Assembly: GCA_944548615.1 (NCBI GenBank)
Contig: OX155960.1
Location: 15,617,986-15,681,985, forward strand
Origin: Micropterix aruncella
Lineage: Eukaryota > Arthropoda > Insecta > Lepidoptera > Micropterigidae
Direction: 5' to 3'
DNA: 64,000 nucleotides
Of this stretch, positions 60,843 through 64,000 are shown one piece after another; position 1 is the stretch's first letter, and each line of letters starts with the position of its first letter. Made by a program: the position numbers and the translations under genes. Under the pieces are notes generated by a model. The model was not told where the DNA came from. It ran no database searches and was given only the letters and a program-made list of their open reading frames with translations.

Positions 60843-61015
60843 ACGCTCACATGTGGCAAGACAGCTGTCCTAAACCTACCACAGCCGGTTCGTAAGTCCG
60901 GAATCCACTGCTCACCCCCCAGAAGTGTAAAAAATAGTATTATGATGGGCCCGACTCCGGTCGGTGAATTCCATGGCAGCTCCGTTTGTATTTATTATAT
61001 TTACAAAAAAAACTA
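60843..61015 (+). repeat. 3' untranslated region of the R2-like element
   Basis: GC-richer sequence (TCATGATGGGCC-like text, CCCGACTCCGGTCGGTGAAT) ending in TTTATTATATTTAC then A8. The CCGACTCCGGTCGG segment can form a short hairpin. Confidence 0.5.
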
Positions 61016-62395
61016 ACCTAACCACAGTGCAGTGGTACATGCGCGGGTTGTGGAATTAAATATTATTAAACAAATCAGTTTGTCTGCATGAAATACACAC
61101 TACTATATTTAACACTAAGAATGCCCGAGGAGAGGAGATTGGGAGAGGAAGGAGAGAGAATGGGAAGAAATGGTTGCTTCTTATAAAAGTAGTACATTTA
61201 GAGGTGAGCCTTCAATTATTCTAATGAAGGGGAGTTTCGTATATTTGCTGGGAGATCGTTCCAGAGTCTGTCACAAAGTAGGAGTAGAAATCAGTGTTAT
61301 GACAAGGAATTTTGAGTAAATTGTCAGAGACTTCCCTGGAAAACTAAACGGTTCGAAAAGCTCGTGGAGATAGGATGATGTTGATTGGGAGGATACAGAT
61401 AGAGGAGAGCAAGTATGTATATGAACTTTGGTCCGTTGGCGTACTGGGAAACACTTTAACTATGCCCTATAATTTAATACTTGATCATACTTACGCCGAA
61501 CGAATATGAATCGTACACATGCATTTTGCAAACGATTAGGTTTGTTTAGTACTTCCTCTGATAAATCGAGATAAGCCACATCTGCATAGTCATTATGTGT
61601 TTTGAAATATTCAAGTCGTGTGTGTAACGTAACTATGATATTATTATAAATTTAAAAAATAAATAAATAATAAATAAATAAGTATGGTTTATTTTTAAAC
61701 ATCTTTAATAGATTATGTTGTTATGTAACTTAATTAAGAGCCTAAAAATGTCAAAAGAAAAAGCATATATATCAGTCTTAGAATTTATTATCATATGAAT
61801 TACAAGCTCTGTATATAAATAAATTCTGATCTGAATTTGTTTTGACGAGGGAAAGGCGGAATAGTCTAGGCGAGCGTATAGTTCGAGAGGGAACATTAAA
61901 GTTATTTGAGCGAATATATCTTTCGCACCTATAGCATTATTTACAAGCTTATCAGGAAAGCGAGATCAATAAAAGTCCTGCGATTTTGAAGTGGCAACAA
62001 TTCGTGTATTTAAAAAGATCCATCATAGGTATACGGCTTTTTGTAAAACAGGAAATTCAGGCGTTTAATAAATCTACTTTGGACTTCTTTAATTCGGTTT
62101 TTGTACATATTTTACTTTGGATTCCAGAGAACTGAAGGCGACCTAAAGTTTCCTTCTTGCTAATAAATTAAATAGCAGCTTTAATGTCTCTGGAGATTCA
62201 AAATCCGACAAAGTCCTGAATATGAAACCGAGAAGTTTAAATATTCGTAAGTTAAATGCACGCTAAAGCTTGTTGACTGAGAACCTCCGAGCTTTAGTGC
62301 TTTCGAGTATCATAACTGATTCATATAAAACAAAGATGGACAAGTCCATCTAACGTTCAAATTGATTTAAGACTGGTGTCCGATAGTTTTAACAC
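61016..62395. other. Unassigned region
   Basis: Purine-rich GAGAGGAGATTGGGAGAGGA at 61130-61165 and (AAAT)n at 61655-61690. No recognisable protein. Confidence 0.4.
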
Positions 62396-62880
62396 TCTTA
62401 TATCAGAATAGCACTTTACTTTCTCGGCAGAGGAAAAGTATTGTGAACGCACTTCTGTGTGTGTATCTGTGACTCTGTGTGTGACTATCTGTGACTCTGT
62501 GACTCCACGATAGAACTCAAACGCTTCATCCGGTTGAACTGAAATTTGGCATGCAAGCATTATTCGATCATGAGGTTGATATTCGTAAACCAGGGGGCGC
62601 ACTAGTCATCCTTTAATCTTGAAATATTGGTACTTAAAGACTTGAAATTCGGCAAACAGATGCCTTGTTGGGCCGAAAGAACATTGTAAATTTTGGTTGA
62701 AATATCTCATATACAGGCAATACAAGTATTTTTTTAAACTCCGCCATATTTCGGAAAATATTACATCATATTGGAAAAACACCATTTTAATGTTAATTAA
62801 AATACTACAAATGTGGTACGAAAATACTACAATAAATACTACTAAACAAGCCTGAAAATAGATTTTTTACAAAAAAAAAA
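62396..62880 (+). repeat. Dispersed repeat R, copy 3
   Basis: TGTGACTCTGTGTGTGACTA run, TTGAACTGAAATTTGGCATG, ATCTTGAAATATTGGTACTT and TTGGTTGAAATATCTCATA. Then a stretch with repeated AATACTAC (62800-62850). Matches copies 1 and 2. Confidence 0.65.
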
Positions 62881-63084
62881 TATATATAATTGAACTGTAG
62901 TGCCCTGATGCGTGCCGGTACTCTGGTTAAAACTGAAGTTTGAAACATGTTATAAAAACTTAACATCTTTATCTGCGCAGATTATGGAATTGGAAACATA
63001 TGAAAAGTGTTTCTCCCCTAATTACATGAATGGATCATGAAACCATTCTTTCCAGTACCTAGGTATGACAGATTCTTAATTTTT

Positions 63085-63310
63085 TTATGCAGCTTGGGCC
63101 GCAAGGTCAGCCCGATTTGTGGCTGCTACAACTCATGGTTCAGCACCAGCCCAGGAGCCTCCTCGAAGAGGTGAATTTTATTAAAGTTTTCCCTCAGACA
63201 AGCCGTGGGCACTAAGGAGGACACTCTGTAGAAAACGAATTAACGAGGGAAGTCAGTCAACGTATACCTTAAAGCAGTAGAGCATATGTTGACCTTGTGC
63301 CACCTACCTT
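63085..63310 (+). repeat. Family D fragment, degenerate
   Basis: GCAGCTTGGGCCGCAAGGTC, CAACTCATGGTTCAGCACC and GAGCCTCCTCGAAGAGG follow the 5' order of family D; beyond 63240 only AAAGCAGTAGAG...ATGTTGACCTTG remains recognisable. Confidence 0.55.
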
Positions 63311-64000
63311 TAAAATGCCCCTTTAACCACCTAAAACAGCAGATCTTACATGTACGTCAAAAATATAGAACAGTCAATTATAGAATAGTCAAAAATTGTA
63401 TCACACTGGTCAAAAAAAGACAACAGCCAATCCATCACCATCAAATATTTAAACTCTCTAGAAAACATTATGTGATAACCGTGTGCCGGCACCAATTTTA
63501 GAAACTCGACAAATGCCGATTATAACTTCATATTTTTGATCACAAAAATTTACTATTACCTATTTCATCTTAGCTCTATAGTAATTTGTTTTTACCTGTA
63601 TGATTATTTTGACCCTAAAATTATAATTATTTAAATATATTTTATTCTATGAATTTATTTTATATTTGATGGTATTTTACTTAATTGCTTTTGATCAGTT
63701 GAATAAGATATCTAATATTATAATATTTGATTATTTTAATATTATGATACTATTTTGAATTATTTTAATGATAATAATTATTGTATTTTCGACTCTGTTA
63801 CCTTACTCTATTATTTTACAATTTTGAACCTATTTTTTAACCTATTGTTTCTAATAAATTGCATAGCATTTTTCAAATAACAATTGTTGACTATTCTATA
63901 ATGACTTTTTTAATTTATGTATATATTACTATTTCCTGATTTTATTCTTAAATTATTCTATTGTTAATATTACAACCATTTTGTTATTTAATTGGACCAT
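63311..64000. other. AT-rich tail of the window
   Basis: Very AT-rich from about 63500 to the end; no gene or repeat recognised. Confidence 0.45.

Overview
The window looks like AT-rich, gene-poor intergenic DNA from an insect or a close arthropod relative. The evidence is the mix of transposons: jockey/CR1-type, RTE-type and R2-type non-LTR retrotransposons, mariner, Tc1 and piggyBac-like elements, and the common insect RTE/SINE tail (GGTTTCACCCGCGT ... CATCCATACATACA ... AGTAGGAT). I cannot fix the order or species. I recognise no complete host gene. Nearly every supportable coding stretch is a fragment of a mobile element, most with frameshifts or stops.

Layout. 1-8150: dispersed GC-richer repeats (family D), an array of ~120-bp repeats, a TTAA-flanked piggyBac-type MITE, a TA-flanked mariner-type MITE, a terminal-inverted-repeat family with a 40-codon internal repeat (family P), and a piggyBac-like element holding a tiny first exon with a splice donor. 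8152-12382: the most striking part. Four long (TA)n tracts alternate with three large inverted repeats. The first inverted repeat is built from 557-bp tandem units, each with a 63-codon exon-like frame ending in GTAAGT. 12447-15880: a jockey/CR1-like LINE with ORF1 and a broken reverse transcriptase, joined by an internal deletion that removed the endonuclease. 15.9-29 kb: LINE fragments, a minisatellite, a LINE endonuclease start split by a family E insertion, an ORF1-like PHD fragment, a transposase helix-turn-helix fragment, and long AT-rich stretches. 29-38 kb: two copies of one LINE 3' end carrying the same family E insertion, two Harbinger-like foldback MITEs, and several more LINE C-termini. 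39-48 kb: mariner and Tc1 remnants, more piggyBac-type elements, one of them containing two further insertions, and family E and P copies. 48-64 kb: LINE 3' ends, an RTE fragment, more of the ~120-bp array, a D/E composite, a C-rich tract, and an R2-superclade C-terminal ORF with zinc-knuckle and restriction-like endonuclease motifs.

No host pathway is visible. The parts relate through transposition: LINE machinery probably moved family E, which has 15-bp target-site duplications, and piggyBac, Harbinger and mariner transposases probably moved the short inverted-repeat elements. The strongest candidate for new biology is the (TA)n/palindrome block. If transcribed it would fold into long double-stranded RNA containing an exon-like sequence. 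An assembly artefact must be excluded first.
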